DNA from: Chrysaora quinquecirrha
Taxonomy: Eukaryota; Cnidaria; Scyphozoa; Semaeostomeae; Pelagiidae
Length of the DNA: 64,000 bases
Assembly (NCBI GenBank): GCA_014526335.1
Contig: JACTAT010000048.1
Span: 1,996,046 to 2,060,045 of the forward strand
Reading direction: 5' to 3'
Positions within the stretch are counted from its first letter, which is position 1. The number at the start of each line of letters is the position of its first letter. The notes beneath the pieces are model-generated. The model had not been told where the DNA came from, did not search any database, and saw nothing but the letters and a program-made list of their open reading frames with translations. Shown one piece after another: positions 12,640 through 22,140 of this stretch. Both the position numbers and the translations under genes were made by a program.

Positions 12640-13205
12640 AAATTGATTTTCATCAAAGCAATCAAAACGCGTAAACCTAATAAATTTTAACCTAATATTG
12701 CAATATTGTAAACCTGATAAATTTAAATGAATCAAGCTAATATTGAAATTCACTGAAAAGGAGAGATTGAATGGTATATCAAGATTCTTAGAGCATTAAA
12801 AAGATACACAAATGACATTAGAAATATTAACATTAAAGTTATTGATTTATCTGTGTTTCAGACTTATTTCACATGCTATTAGTTATTGCTGAGTAGGGAG
12901 ATTGTATAGTTATTTCTTGGCTGATTGCTCATCTCAAATAGGTTTAAGCATTTAGTTTGGAAAAAGTTTTTCGGCGAGAGCAACAACTATTGGAATCATT
13001 ATACAGAGGAATGATGAAGCATCAACTTTGCCATAAGAATGGCTTACTTACTTTAAGCAGTGTGTCATTTAAGAAAGCAAGTGTATTTCACCAAAAAAGA
13101 ACATTTCATGATCGCATAATTTTAAGGTTGAGGGCCCTTATTTGTATGTCCTAAAGGTAACCACCATCGGCTACGCCACTGGTATGAGCTTCAATTTTTG
13201 AAAAC
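12640..13205. other. no recognisable gene
   Basis: Intron or intergenic sequence of the DUF6589-type gene. A 65-codon open frame at 12957-13154 has no recognisable motif and is probably chance. Confidence 0.5.
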
Positions 13206-13610
13206 TTACCTCTGTGGAAACTTCAGTTAGTTCTTGTTTCTCTAATTCGCCTTTCCACTGCCATACTTTAGCATCAAAATTCTTGCACATCTTGCTAAGA
13301 AGTGCCAGAGTTGCTGGATGGGACATTCAGAGATCCAGATACTGGAATCTATTGTATATCTGAAAAGGAGGAAACACATTGATAGTGAAAACAGCTTAAT
13401 ACAGTCCAGGAGAGTTTCTACTGATGATGATTTAGATGCATTGTATTTCTTGGGGGTAAGATGTTTTGACATAAGCTGCAATGAAAATGTGACCCAGGAA
13501 ATAACAAATCGCGATGTAGTCATCTTTTTCATTTGCCACATCACGTAACTTTTTTTTTTCAAGTTTTGAGTTTAGTTTCTCTTCTTGTCAAGTTCGTATT
13601 GGTAATCGTA

Positions 13611-14301
13611 TTGCCTCCGGTTAACGGATCGCCATCTGCCTTCTTTTTATATACAATCAGATACATAGCCTGGTGAGGTTGTATGCTGTCAGAAGTATTG
13701 TATTCAAAGTATGTCAATATTGAACCATTTGGCAAAGTGTGATTCATTTGATCTTCCAAACCGAGTAAATGAGCCAAAGGTCTTGAAAATTTCATGAGAA
13801 GTGCACTGGTAAATTTCAGTGGCTTTCCTTGATATGTTGCATATCCCAATGATTTCAAATCATCTTTCATTTCAAACTGTATCTTTCCACCAATCAATGA
13901 TACTGATAACATGTTTTTCAGCTCATAACCAAACTGAGGGAAATTCAATACCCTGTCATTGAAAAGCCTTTTGAATTCATAATACATGAGAGTATTATCG
14001 CGTGTTTCAATAATTTCTTTATCAAGATTTTTTCATTAAAAAAGTCATTTATACCCCAATCAAGCAATTTTCCCTCTTCATCCGTTACTGTTACATACTC
14101 ATTTGCTATTGAAAACCAATATTGATCTTGCAGTGATTTTTCTCCTCTATCCGGCAACGTCATTTATAACAATGCCATTTCCCACTTTCTCTTATTGTTT
14201 TATTGAAATACATGAGTTAAATCAACTGTGAAATCTACTAATTTTATTCTATCGGTAGCAAATCCCGAAGGAAGAACCAAATGGAATTCTTCATAAATCA
14301 T
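13611..14301 (-). pseudogene. penton-like minor capsid gene, N-terminal part only (unit 1)
   Basis: The ATG at 14301-14299 overlaps the integrase stop (ATGA). The first ~230 codons match those of the other copies until the array boundary at 13611. After that the frame runs into unrelated flank and stops at 13559, giving a chimeric tail. Frame changes lie near 14163 (extra base by 'cggcaacgtcatttataac') and 14030-14040 (T- and A-runs). Confidence 0.75.
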
Positions 14302-14882
14302 TTTGTCTCCAATTGACTTTCAGCTACCCACTCATTAAATTGTGGAGGATAACCTCTCCATCTGATTAAATAGAAGTTTTTGCCCCTCTTCTTCTTAGTT
14401 TTCAACACTTGCTCGACAACAAATGTTTTTGGAAGATACACACGCTGTAGCTCTTCTTTATAGAAACGATCAACTATCTTTTCACCTTGTAGATCTTCAA
14501 TTTCATACATTACAGGATATCTTTCTTTAAAGACTTTACTGATCTTCAATATTTCTTCAGTGTAGTTTTGCAAGTAACCTTTCTTAAATATTCTCTTCTT
14601 CAAACTCAATCTTACATAATCTCCAGTTTTGAAAAGCTTTTTATTTTTTCTGGTTTCTTTTTTAAACAGTCTTTTTCGAACAGTGTCAACATTGTCTTGG
14701 TTGACTTCAGAAGGTCTCATACCAATAGATCTGTGGTATGTATTATTGTATGAGTTGACAAAATTCTAGAGGTTTTACCCACGCATACTTGCTAAAAGTA
14801 TCAATACAGCATAAGAGGAATGTAATGTTGTCATTTTCTTTTTTAAAATGCGCCATATCAACAAAATCACATTCCCATAAAT
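14298..14882 (-). pseudogene. Polinton integrase remnant with intact chromodomain (unit 1)
   Basis: The core begins WECDFVDMAH and CCIDTFSKYAW (14877-14770), then jumps to NSYNNTYHRSIGMRP. About 90 residues are missing relative to Polinton integrases, including the second Asp and the Glu of the DDE triad. The ORF 14720-14298 carries an SH3-like basic segment (TGDYVRLSLKK), a linker, and a C-terminal chromodomain (VEQVLKTKKKRGKNFYLIRW-RGYPPQFNEWV). In this unit the chromodomain is complete. Chromodomains bind methylated histone tails and steer integration. Catalysis is impossible. Confidence 0.85.
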
Positions 14883-17140
14883 GAGATTCTCAAGCTATCA
14901 AAAAAGTAACAGCCTCTGCTCAGTATTAGCTTCAAGCTCCATGGACAACCTTTCTTTTCCTTTAAGGAATACAGTAGCTCCAAAAGCTTTTTGTCCCCTT
15001 CCGTTGTTAAGAAGGCCTTTTTCTAATAAGCTCTCCCCTAATAAACCCTCCCTCATTTTTGGTAGTTTCTGAGATTGAAGGACTTAAAACAATGAAGAGA
15101 AAAGAGGTTGAATACTCTGATATAAAAAATTTAAAAAAAATGAAGTTGTTGTGCATCTCAGATATAATGTTGATTTATAAAGGTGGCAATAATAAACTTC
15201 TTTACATTTTTGTTTAATTACATAAGTACTGAGCAATTATAAAAGTTCAATAATTATTGTTTTATTTTTAAGCACAATTGATTGCTTTCTGTTGAAGCAG
15301 CAAAAATGTTCACAACAGGCAACCTGCATTAGTAGCCCAAGAAAATGTACAGATTAAGAGAAAATATGTGAAAACTAAGTTGTCTTGATGATTTTATTTG
15401 AGGTATCTTGGGCAACAGTTGGTTTTCTAGATGCATTATGTCCCTCATTTGAAATATTGGGTGTTTCAGATTCACCGAGTTGTTCAATCCTTGTGCGTTT
15501 TCTAGGAGGTGTTAAATTTTCTCTTGCTAATGAGCTTGCTTTATATCTCGTTTCTGCTTCAAAATTTTTTCAAAAATACATTTAGAAGAGATTTCTTTAG
15601 GAATCTGAACCATTTGTTAATTCCAATTTACATTTTTTTTTAACTTTGCTTTTGCATTCTGTAAACTTTGCAGTTTTTGCTAACACTTCCTGCATACATA
15701 GAATTAAACAATATCATCATAGTGTTGAAGCCACTGACTAAACATCAGCACATTGCAACCATAAAAACTGGGCAGAAATTGAAGAGTGTCTTCAGTCAAG
15801 CAAAACTTTCTTTTGTTGTGACTAACCAAGGTAGAACAACAATTAACACATTCTTTGCTCAGCTGATGCAAGAAATCCGAGGATATTGACAAGTTCGGCA
15901 TTTTGAACAGGTAAGAGAAGACAACTATGGTGTAAGCATCATAGCTATAATCGACAAAAAACCAATTCCCCCTATAAACAAGAAGTAAGATACAAGAAAC
16001 TTACCGTTAGGCATTTTGGAAGGCACTATCGAGGTATTTTTCCGTTGAATTCCAAAGAAAGAACTAAGTGTTCATCCTTACGCCATCATTACCAGAGCCC
16101 AGATAGATAGGTGACTTTCGTTTCGAACTCTTCCGCTGACCAAATTTACCGCCATATTCCGCACTGACGATGAGTGTTTGATGCACCTCGTGGCGTAAAG
16201 TTTGGAGGAGAAAAGAAATCAAAGCAGAAAAGCATAATAAAGTGTATCTAATAACAGTGCGCAATAAGAATTTAATTACTTTCAATTGTATGAAGAACAA
16301 ATGTATTGTTAGTTTGATAGTGTAAACAAATGGATACATTCTGGACAAAGTTTGAGTTGCAAGTGTTGCCTTCTTATTAAGAGTGTGTTGTAGAAATGAA
16401 AATGGCCTGGCCAGTCTGCAATTTCAAAAATCATCAAAGACGTTGTGAGAAGTATAACAATCACAATTATTAAAGTATTTACAGAAACTTTTGAAGAACT
16501 CTTAACTGAGTTAAATCTAGCAAGAAAGCAAACCAATTATGAGATATACAATTTCAATTATCAACATTGCAGTCAAACTAAAGCTGAATGAAATTATCCT
16601 ACAACTTAAATTAGATACTAATTAACAACTGTGACATGATACTTGTTGATTTTCTTATATTTTTTCAAAAATCATGTTTTGATTATATAGTTAAATTTTG
16701 GAGATATGTTTCCAATGTCCTAGACCAAGAAAGTAAAAGAAACGAAATTCAACGAAACGAAACTACTCTCCCTAACCCTCCAAAACGAAACTACACTCCA
16801 AAACTACAGAACTAAACTTCCTATCGTTATAACTCAAGTGCAGCCCAAACTATACATATATAATGTTTGCAAGCAGTATGTATTTAAATAAACTTTAATT
16901 ATGGTAGATTTTCTTTCGGAATTTCATAAACTTTACATCTTTCCAGTGTGACGCGACATTCTTTTTTGATAAGCATCAAGATTCTTTTAACAACAAATGC
17001 TATTGTCATCAGGTCGCGCTATAGTGCGATGGTTTTTATGGATCTAGCATGCTGGTTTCTCCAACCTCGTTTTCAAGAGTTCTTACAATGCAACACACTT
17101 GTCTGAAACCGCTAGCCTCGTTTCCGATTTAACAACCTTT
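14883..17140. other. unassigned 2.3-kb block of unit 1
   Basis: Conserved in all units but not matched to a named Polinton gene. It holds short open frames on both strands: a minus frame with KERLSMELEAN (near 15060-14880), a plus/minus overlap at 15668-15901, and a minus frame with a clear gtaagt...tttatag intron (near 16005-15945). A plus frame with EELL.ELNL.RKQTNYEIYNF lies near 16390-16590, and a GAAAC-rich stretch with a downstream AATAAA near 16738-16890. Frames are too short or broken to call genes. Confidence 0.5.
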
Positions 17141-17192
17141 ACAATTGGTTTGGCTCTAGAAGTTTCCAGAAGAAGGGAAAGTCTCTATAAAA
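17141..17192 (+). promoter_or_regulatory. promoter A, unit 1 (CCAAT, heat-shock element, TATA)
   Basis: It contains caattgg (inverted CCAAT), then GAA-TTC-GAA spaced by two bases (17159-17171), then TATAAAA at 17186-17192. This lies about 35 nt upstream of the ATG at 17227, so the leader would be very short. Confidence 0.65.
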
Positions 17193-17226
17193 GAGATGAT
17201 AAGAAACGTTAAGTTAATAGATTAAA

Positions 17227-17378
17227 ATGGGTGCTGGTTCAAGTACAGTGGCTGCTTATTGGATGTTTGGCATAGACCATGGAGCTGAAAAGAAAAGAAC
17301 GTTTATTAAATGCTATGCATAAAAGGAAAGAAAGCAAGTGTATTTCGAAATATAAGTGGTTTTGGTAAATGGAAATAA
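17227..17378 (+). pseudogene. small glycine-2 basic protein ORF, unit 1 (frameshifted)
   Basis: Copy of the 53-aa ORF that is intact at 50008-50169. It starts MGAGSSTVAAYW, but the A-runs after GAE lack two bases and 2 bp are missing in the later gctatgcgc, so the frame is lost. The C-terminal KWKWK is shortened by a 6-bp deletion. Confidence 0.65.
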
Positions 17379-17462
17379 ATGGAAAAGACCTAAGAAAAAA
17401 GTAACTAATAAGAGGAAAAGATTTAGTAAAAGAAAACATTAAGATTATTTGGTTTGACTGTA

Positions 17463-17663
17463 GAAGTTTCCAGAATGTTCTAGAACGTCCCTAAGAATCC
17501 TCTTATCTGATTGGCTAGAACTTTCTAGAAGTTTCCAGAATGTTCCACAAGATTCTAGAAACAAGAAATCCTACAATCTCTCTGGTTAATAATTTGAACA
17601 TCACGTTCGAATCGTCTATATATATATATAATATATATATATATATATCTATATATATATAAA
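17463..17663 (+). promoter_or_regulatory. promoter B, unit 1 (multi-unit heat-shock elements, TA-repeat TATA)
   Basis: HSE1 at 17463-17485 has five alternating GAA/TTC trimers, each spaced by exactly two bases. HSE2 at 17518-17545 has six. A CCAAT box (gattgg) lies between them. CGTTCGAATC follows at about 17605, then a (TA)n tract of about 46 bp ending tataaatc. The ATG is at 17704. This matches the layout of animal hsp70 promoters. Confidence 0.8.
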
Positions 17664-17703
17664 TCAAAGCGTAAAGCGAAATCACTTCAGTTAGAAAATA
17701 ATC

Positions 17704-18346
17704 ATGAAGAGAAGCGAAGAAGAGAATTCGATTTCCTTGTGATGTTTGCCAGAAACACTACAGCACAAGAATCAAAATGAGATGCCACATGATGTCTATA
17801 CATTCAACTCCATCAATTATATTAACTTCTCAAATTATACGTTGTGGAAAGTATTTGCAACTACCTACATACATCCAAAACAAGAGGGCTGTTATCAATG
17901 TACAGAACAAAGACGATGCTTCATCTAGGCAATTCTATCCGCTCTAAATCCACCAGCAAAACATCCACAGAGAGTTGCAAAGTATTACCCATACTCAGAT
18001 GAACTTAATTGTGAAGGATTGACATATCCAGTAAAAGCAGACAATGAAAAGATGATTGATACATTTGAAATAAACAACAACATTTCAATCAACATCTATA
18101 TGGATGAAGATGGTGAAAATTTTACCCGTAAGAACAACTAAAGTTCATCGTGAAAAACAGGTGCATTTGCTATTGATAACCAATGAGGATGGTGAGAGTC
18201 ACTATTGCTGGATAAAGGACTTGAGTCGTCTTTTTGCAGGTCGTTTAGTTCATAAACATGGTGGAAAGCGTTTTTACTGTCCTCTATGTCTAACATCATG
18301 TATAACTCAAGACAATTTGGAAAAACATAAAAAGTTATGTAAATAA
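17704..18346 (+). pseudogene. PolB N-terminal fragment B (short), unit 1
   Basis: An ATG after promoter B begins MKRSEEEN. A C2H2 finger (FPCDVCQKHYSTR..H..H) follows, fused directly to the GGKYLQLPTYI..KRAVINVQN block typical of the Polinton protein-primed DNA polymerase B N-terminus. The region ends with HYCWIKDLSRL and a C-x2-C finger (CPLCL..H..LC). It lacks about 230 residues present in fragment C and everything after the second finger, so no exonuclease or polymerase domain exists. Frames break after the first finger and at a 4-bp deletion after gacgat. This unit also has a TAG at 17927 where others read TGG. Confidence 0.78.
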
Positions 18347-18550
18347 AAGACACGTTTTTAATTTCCCCGAAACATTCTAGTATGTTTAAATACGAACATT
18401 AGAATATCTATAAATTGTTTTAAAGTTGTAAAAATTTAGATTGTTGTAAGTTCTATAGAAATTGTTATAATTCAATTATTCAAGATTTACAAGAGTTTAA
18501 TTACAAAAGACTCCTCCTTAGCGTAAGATTCGCGGCGCTAAAAATGATGT

Positions 18551-18735
18551 AATAATCCTACAATCTGATTGGCTAGAACTTTCCAGAAAAAGGGAAAAGT
18601 CCCTAATAATCCTACAATCTGATTGGCTAGAACATTCTAGAAGTTTCCGAAGTTTCCACAAGATTCTAGAAACGTGAAATCCTACAATCTCTTTGGTTTA
18701 TAATTGGAACGCGACGTTCGAATCATCTATATAAA
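18551..18735 (+). promoter_or_regulatory. promoter C, unit 1 (tandem CCAAT/HSE modules, TATA)
   Basis: The module cctacaatctgattggctagaa occurs twice and a related cctacaatctctttgg once. Each is followed by GAA/TTC arrays (GAActTTCcaGAA near 18577; GAA-TTC-GAA-TTC near 18634-18648, continuing to 18671). ACGTTCGAATC sits at 18714-18724 and TATATAAA at 18728-18735. The ATG is 29 nt past the TATA end. Confidence 0.8.
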
Positions 18736-18763
18736 TCGAAGCAAGATCAGTTAGAAATTAATC

Positions 18764-20329
18764 ATGAAGAGCTCACACGAAGAAGAGAGCTCAGCGGCTA
18801 ATAATAGTAAGCAAAGAATAATCGCTTGCAATGTATGTGGGAAATTGTTTGAAAGAATGTTAAATCTCGCATCACATAGGCGAACAGCGCATGATATACA
18901 CCCATCAACAGCAGAACAAAATAAATTAGTCGGTGAAGGTAAGAAAATGAACAAGATGGATATGAAAGCATTTAGAATATATACCGAAAAAGAAGATATC
19001 AAAGACAGGGCAAGAATCACACAACATACTATTCAAGAAATTAAAGAAGATTGCCAGGCCACAAGCAGGGGATAAAGTATTATATCACTATTGATGTCGA
19101 ATTTAAAAAGTATGGTGATAAGCCTATGGTTACAGAAGCACCACCCACATTCAGAACCACCGTGCATGCGTTGTTAAGGTCAGAGTATGACTATGTTGAA
19201 GATCAAGTAGTTGAAGCTATCAACACACTACGAGATAAGGTTGATGAATTCTTGGAGAATGGAAGTGGTTGGATATTTGCAAAGTTTACCCAACTGCAAG
19301 TGAAGATGTTTAATTATGAAGCAATTCGGGTGGAAAGTATTTGCAACTACCTACATACATCAAAAACAAGCGAGCCGTCATCAATGTACAGAACAGAGAC
19401 GATAAATGCTTCATCTGGGCAATCCTATCCGCTCTACATCCATCAGCAGAACATCCACAGAGAGTTGCAAAGTATCGTCCATTCTTGGATGAACTTAACT
19501 GTGAAGGATTGACATATCCAGTGAATTTAACCGATAAAAAGATTATTAATACATTTGAAATAAACAACAACCTTTTAATCAACATCTATATGGATGAAGA
19601 TGACTCAATTGTACCAGTAAGAATAACTGAAGTTAAACGTAAAAAACATGTGCATTTGCTGTTGATATTCAATGACTATGGTGAGAGTCACTATTGCTGA
19701 ATAAAGGACTTGAGTTGTCTTTTGCAGGTCGAGATGGTGAAAAACATCACGGAAAACGTTTTATCTGTCCTCTATACTTTTCGGGGTGTACAACTCAACA
19801 AAATTTTTAAAAGCATGAAAAGCTATGTCAGACCCTTCAAGCTGTTGAATATCGTCGAGATACAGAATTGAAGTTTGAACATTTCAAGCATCAGAGCTGG
19901 CTACCATTTATCATCTATGCAGATACTGAATCCATTCTGGAAAGCTCAAACAGAAGAGCTGCTTATCAAGAACATAAGCTGATCAGTTATTGCATTTATG
20001 TCAAATGTATCGATGATAGATGGCAACAACTGTTGGAATGCTATAATGGTGAAGACTGCATGGAGGTGTTGATGAATCGGCTAGATGATTTGAATGAGGA
20101 AATCCGAGCAGTGTTCAAGAAAACCATGCCGATGATTAGATTAACACCTGAAGAAAGTGCAAGACATGATAGGGCTACACACTGTTATTGCTGCAAGCAG
20201 TTATTTGATGATAAGGATAAGAAGAAAGTCAAAGATCATTGTCAAATTACTGGGAAATACAGAGTTCCAGCTTGTAAGTATTGCAAATTTAATCATCTAT
20301 ACGATGCAGGATTTATAGTTGATCTATGA
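18764..20329 (+). pseudogene. PolB N-terminal fragment C (to exonuclease motif I), unit 1
   Basis: It starts MKSSHEEESS and carries a clean C2H2 finger (CNVCGKLFERMLNLASHRRTAH). Next come a ~110-residue segment (VTEAPPTFRTTVHALL...), the GGKYLQLP..DDKCFIWAILSALHP block, the HYC block, and YADTESILE, which matches exonuclease motif I of family B polymerases. The last conserved part is CYCCKQLF...VKDHCQITGKYRG..C.YCKFN, the treble-clef region before the palm. It then ends after YDAGFIVDL, so the polymerase palm and fingers are absent. Lesions: frame change near 19070, a lost G at 19327, TGA at 19698 where fragment B has TGG, and a TAA near 19807. Confidence 0.85.
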
Positions 20330-20422
20330 ATCGATTGCAAGTCATCAATAACTAGACCCAATAGAGGAACAGCATCCTTAATTATAATGAAATCACAACA
20401 AACAGCAAACACTTTTTCATTC

Positions 20423-20536
20423 TCATCTTTTTCTTTTTCGATATAGCATACAAGCAATCATGCTACATTTCCAGCTTGTATCCACTGGAAGTGGATTAAC
20501 AAAATTTACATGTCTATAATTTAAAGTTACATTCAT
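20423..20536 (-). CDS. 37-aa ORF overlapping the penton stop codon (ATGA), unit 1
   Basis: The ATG (20536-20534) overlaps the penton TGA (20535-20533). The product starts MNVTLNYRHVNF and ends YRKRKR, a basic nuclear-localisation-like tail. Its function is unknown; it may be the stump of a longer gene removed by the deletion that also ended PolB. Identical copies lie at 30825-30938 and 38278-38391; the copies before 45834 and 53334 have lost bases. Confidence 0.45.
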   Translation of the reverse strand: MNVTLNYRHVNFVNPLPVDTSWKCSMIACMLYRKRKR

Positions 20537-21561
20537 ATTACCGGTCTAATTCTAACTGTTAGTGATGTTTCTCCAATATATTGCTTTGCAGAATAGAGTG
20601 ATGTTAATTTTATAGGATTCCCATCATCATCTACCAATCTTATTGGAATTTTTTGAAACTGCAACCTCTCCAATGGTGTGAAAATTATATTCTTTGGAGC
20701 ATAATATCTAACATATGTATCAAGATCTGTATCGTAAAATGTTAGTTTTCTCAAAACTCGCCTTTTCTCAATACCACCAAGATAGTTACTTTCCAATAGG
20801 TCACATTCTATATTTATAGATGTATGTTCATTTAGATGAACACCATCCTTTATTCTACTCAAACAGTTGATCTTGCCTCCGGTTAACGGATCGCCATCTG
20901 CCTTCTTCTTATATACAATCAGATCCATAGCCTGGTGAGGTTGTATGCTGTCAGAAGTATTGTATTCAAAGTATGTCAATATTGAACCATTTGGCAAAGT
21001 GTGATTCATTTGATCTTCCAAACCGAGTAAATGAGCCAAAGGTCTTGAAACTTTCATGAGAAGTGCACTGGTACATTTCAGTGGCATTCCTTGATATGTT
21101 GCATATCCCAATGATTTCAAATCATCTTTCATTTCAAACTGTATCTTTCCACCAATCAATGATACTGATAACATGTTTTTCAGCTCATAACCAAACTGAG
21201 GGAAATTCAATACCCTGTCATTGAAAAGCCTTTTGAATTCATAATACATGAGAGTATTATCGCGTGTTTCAATAATTTCTTTATCAAGATTTTTTCATTA
21301 AAAAAGTCATTTATACCCCAATCAAGCAATTTTCCCTCTTCATCCGTGACTGTTACATACTCATTTGCTATTGAAAACCAATATTGATCTTGCAGTGATT
21401 TTTCTCCTCTATCCGCAACGTCATTTGTAACAATGCCATTTCCACTTTCTCTTATTGTTTAATTGAAATATATGAGTTAAATCAACTGTGAAATCTACTA
21501 ATTTTATTCTATCGGTAGCAAATCCCGAAGGAAGAACCAAATGGAATTCTTCATAAATCAT
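20533..21561 (-). pseudogene. Polinton penton-like minor capsid protein (unit 1/2 copy)
   Basis: Candidate minor capsid (penton-like) protein of about 342 codons. The N-terminus (MIYEEFHLVLPS... then DFTVDLTHIF...KWEMALLQM) matches the conserved opening of Polinton penton-like proteins (LPS, f.V.L, WE.gL.ei). The C-terminus (PLERLQFQKIPIRLVDDDGNPI...LTVRIRPVI) matches their closing strand. It would form capsid vertices together with a major capsid protein that is absent from this window. Breaks: a lost G near 21416 and longer T/A runs near 21293-21302. The uninterrupted ORF is 238 codons (21249-20533). Confidence 0.7.
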
Positions 21562-22140
21562 TTTGTCTCCAATTGACTTTCAGCTACCCACTCATCAAAT
21601 TGTGGAGGATAACCTCTCCATCTGATTAAATAGAAGTTTTGCCCTCTTCTTCTTAGTTTTCAACACTTGCTCGACAACAAATGTTTTTGGAAGATACACA
21701 CGCTGTAGCTCTTCTTTATAGAAACGATCAACTATCTTTTCACCTTGTAGATCTTCAATTTCATACATTACAGGATATCTTTCTTTAAATACTTTACTGA
21801 TCTTCAATATTTCTTCAGTGTAATTTTGCAAGTAACCTTTCTTAAATATTCTCTTCTTCAAACTCAATCTTACATAATCTCCAGTTTTGAAAAGCTTTTT
21901 ATTTTTTCTGGTTTCTTTTTTAAACAGTCTTTTTCGAACAGTGTCAACATTGTCTTGGTTGACTTCAGAAGGTCTCATGCCAATAGATCTGTGGTATGTA
22001 TTATTGTATGAGTTGACAAAATTCTAGAGGTTTTACCCACGCATACTTGCTAAAAGTATCAATACAGCATAAGAGGAATGTAATGTTGTCATTTTCTTTT
22101 TTAAAATGCGCCATATCAACAAAATCACATTCCCATAAAT
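21558..22140 (-). pseudogene. Polinton integrase remnant, unit 2
   Basis: Same core deletion as unit 1. A lost T in the gttttgccc run shifts the frame within the chromodomain, so the ORF 21978-21595 ends after KKKR with unrelated residues. Confidence 0.8.

Larger units (their letters stand above)
9136..13359 (-). pseudogene. DUF6589-type gene with embedded C2H2 finger, multi-exon, decayed
   Basis: Minus-strand exons with plausible splice sites: 13359-13210, 12628-12500, 11135-10792, 10708-10459 and 10349-9136 (ending at a gtaagt donor). Recognisable DUF6589 blocks are MICFDN near 11090, HKYKDEMSKRSKV near 10810, GGDGLTAKCGVEAQNARADA (10600-10540), SEDWHETVL, and NRTVNLHGGDERNVPLDYAIE near 9600-9540. 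A C2H2-like finger (CGFPGCFKTF..H) is inserted at about 9980-9910. Lesions include an in-frame TGA in the first exon, frame changes near 10620, 10310 and 9860, and a TAG near 10130. The family's function is unknown. The helicase exon at 11256-12428 lies inside its second intron on the other strand. Confidence 0.7.
13611..20872. repeat. Polinton-derived tandem unit 1 (7,262 bp)
   Basis: First unit of the array, delimited by the anchor ttgcctccggttaacgg at 13611 and its next occurrence at 20873. The left edge is a junction inside the penton-like gene; left of 13611 the sequence is unrelated. The unit is about 185 bp shorter than the others because it lacks one copy of an internal duplication near 16640. 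Order: penton N-part (-), integrase remnant (-), unassigned block, small glycine-2 ORF (+), PolB fragment B (+), PolB fragment C (+), 37-aa ORF (-), penton C-part (-). Confidence 0.92.

Noticed and set aside
12957..13154. 65-codon plus-strand ORF
   Set aside because: No motif, and it lies in an intron or flank of the DUF6589-type gene; length is within chance.
15385..15585. Plus-strand 66-codon open frames repeated in every unit
   Set aside because: They are antisense to a minus frame with a nuclear-localisation-like motif and have no recognisable features; the repetition only reflects the tandem array.
18138..18353. Minus-strand open frames opposite PolB fragment B
   Set aside because: Shadow of the zinc-finger coding strand; no promoter or motif.
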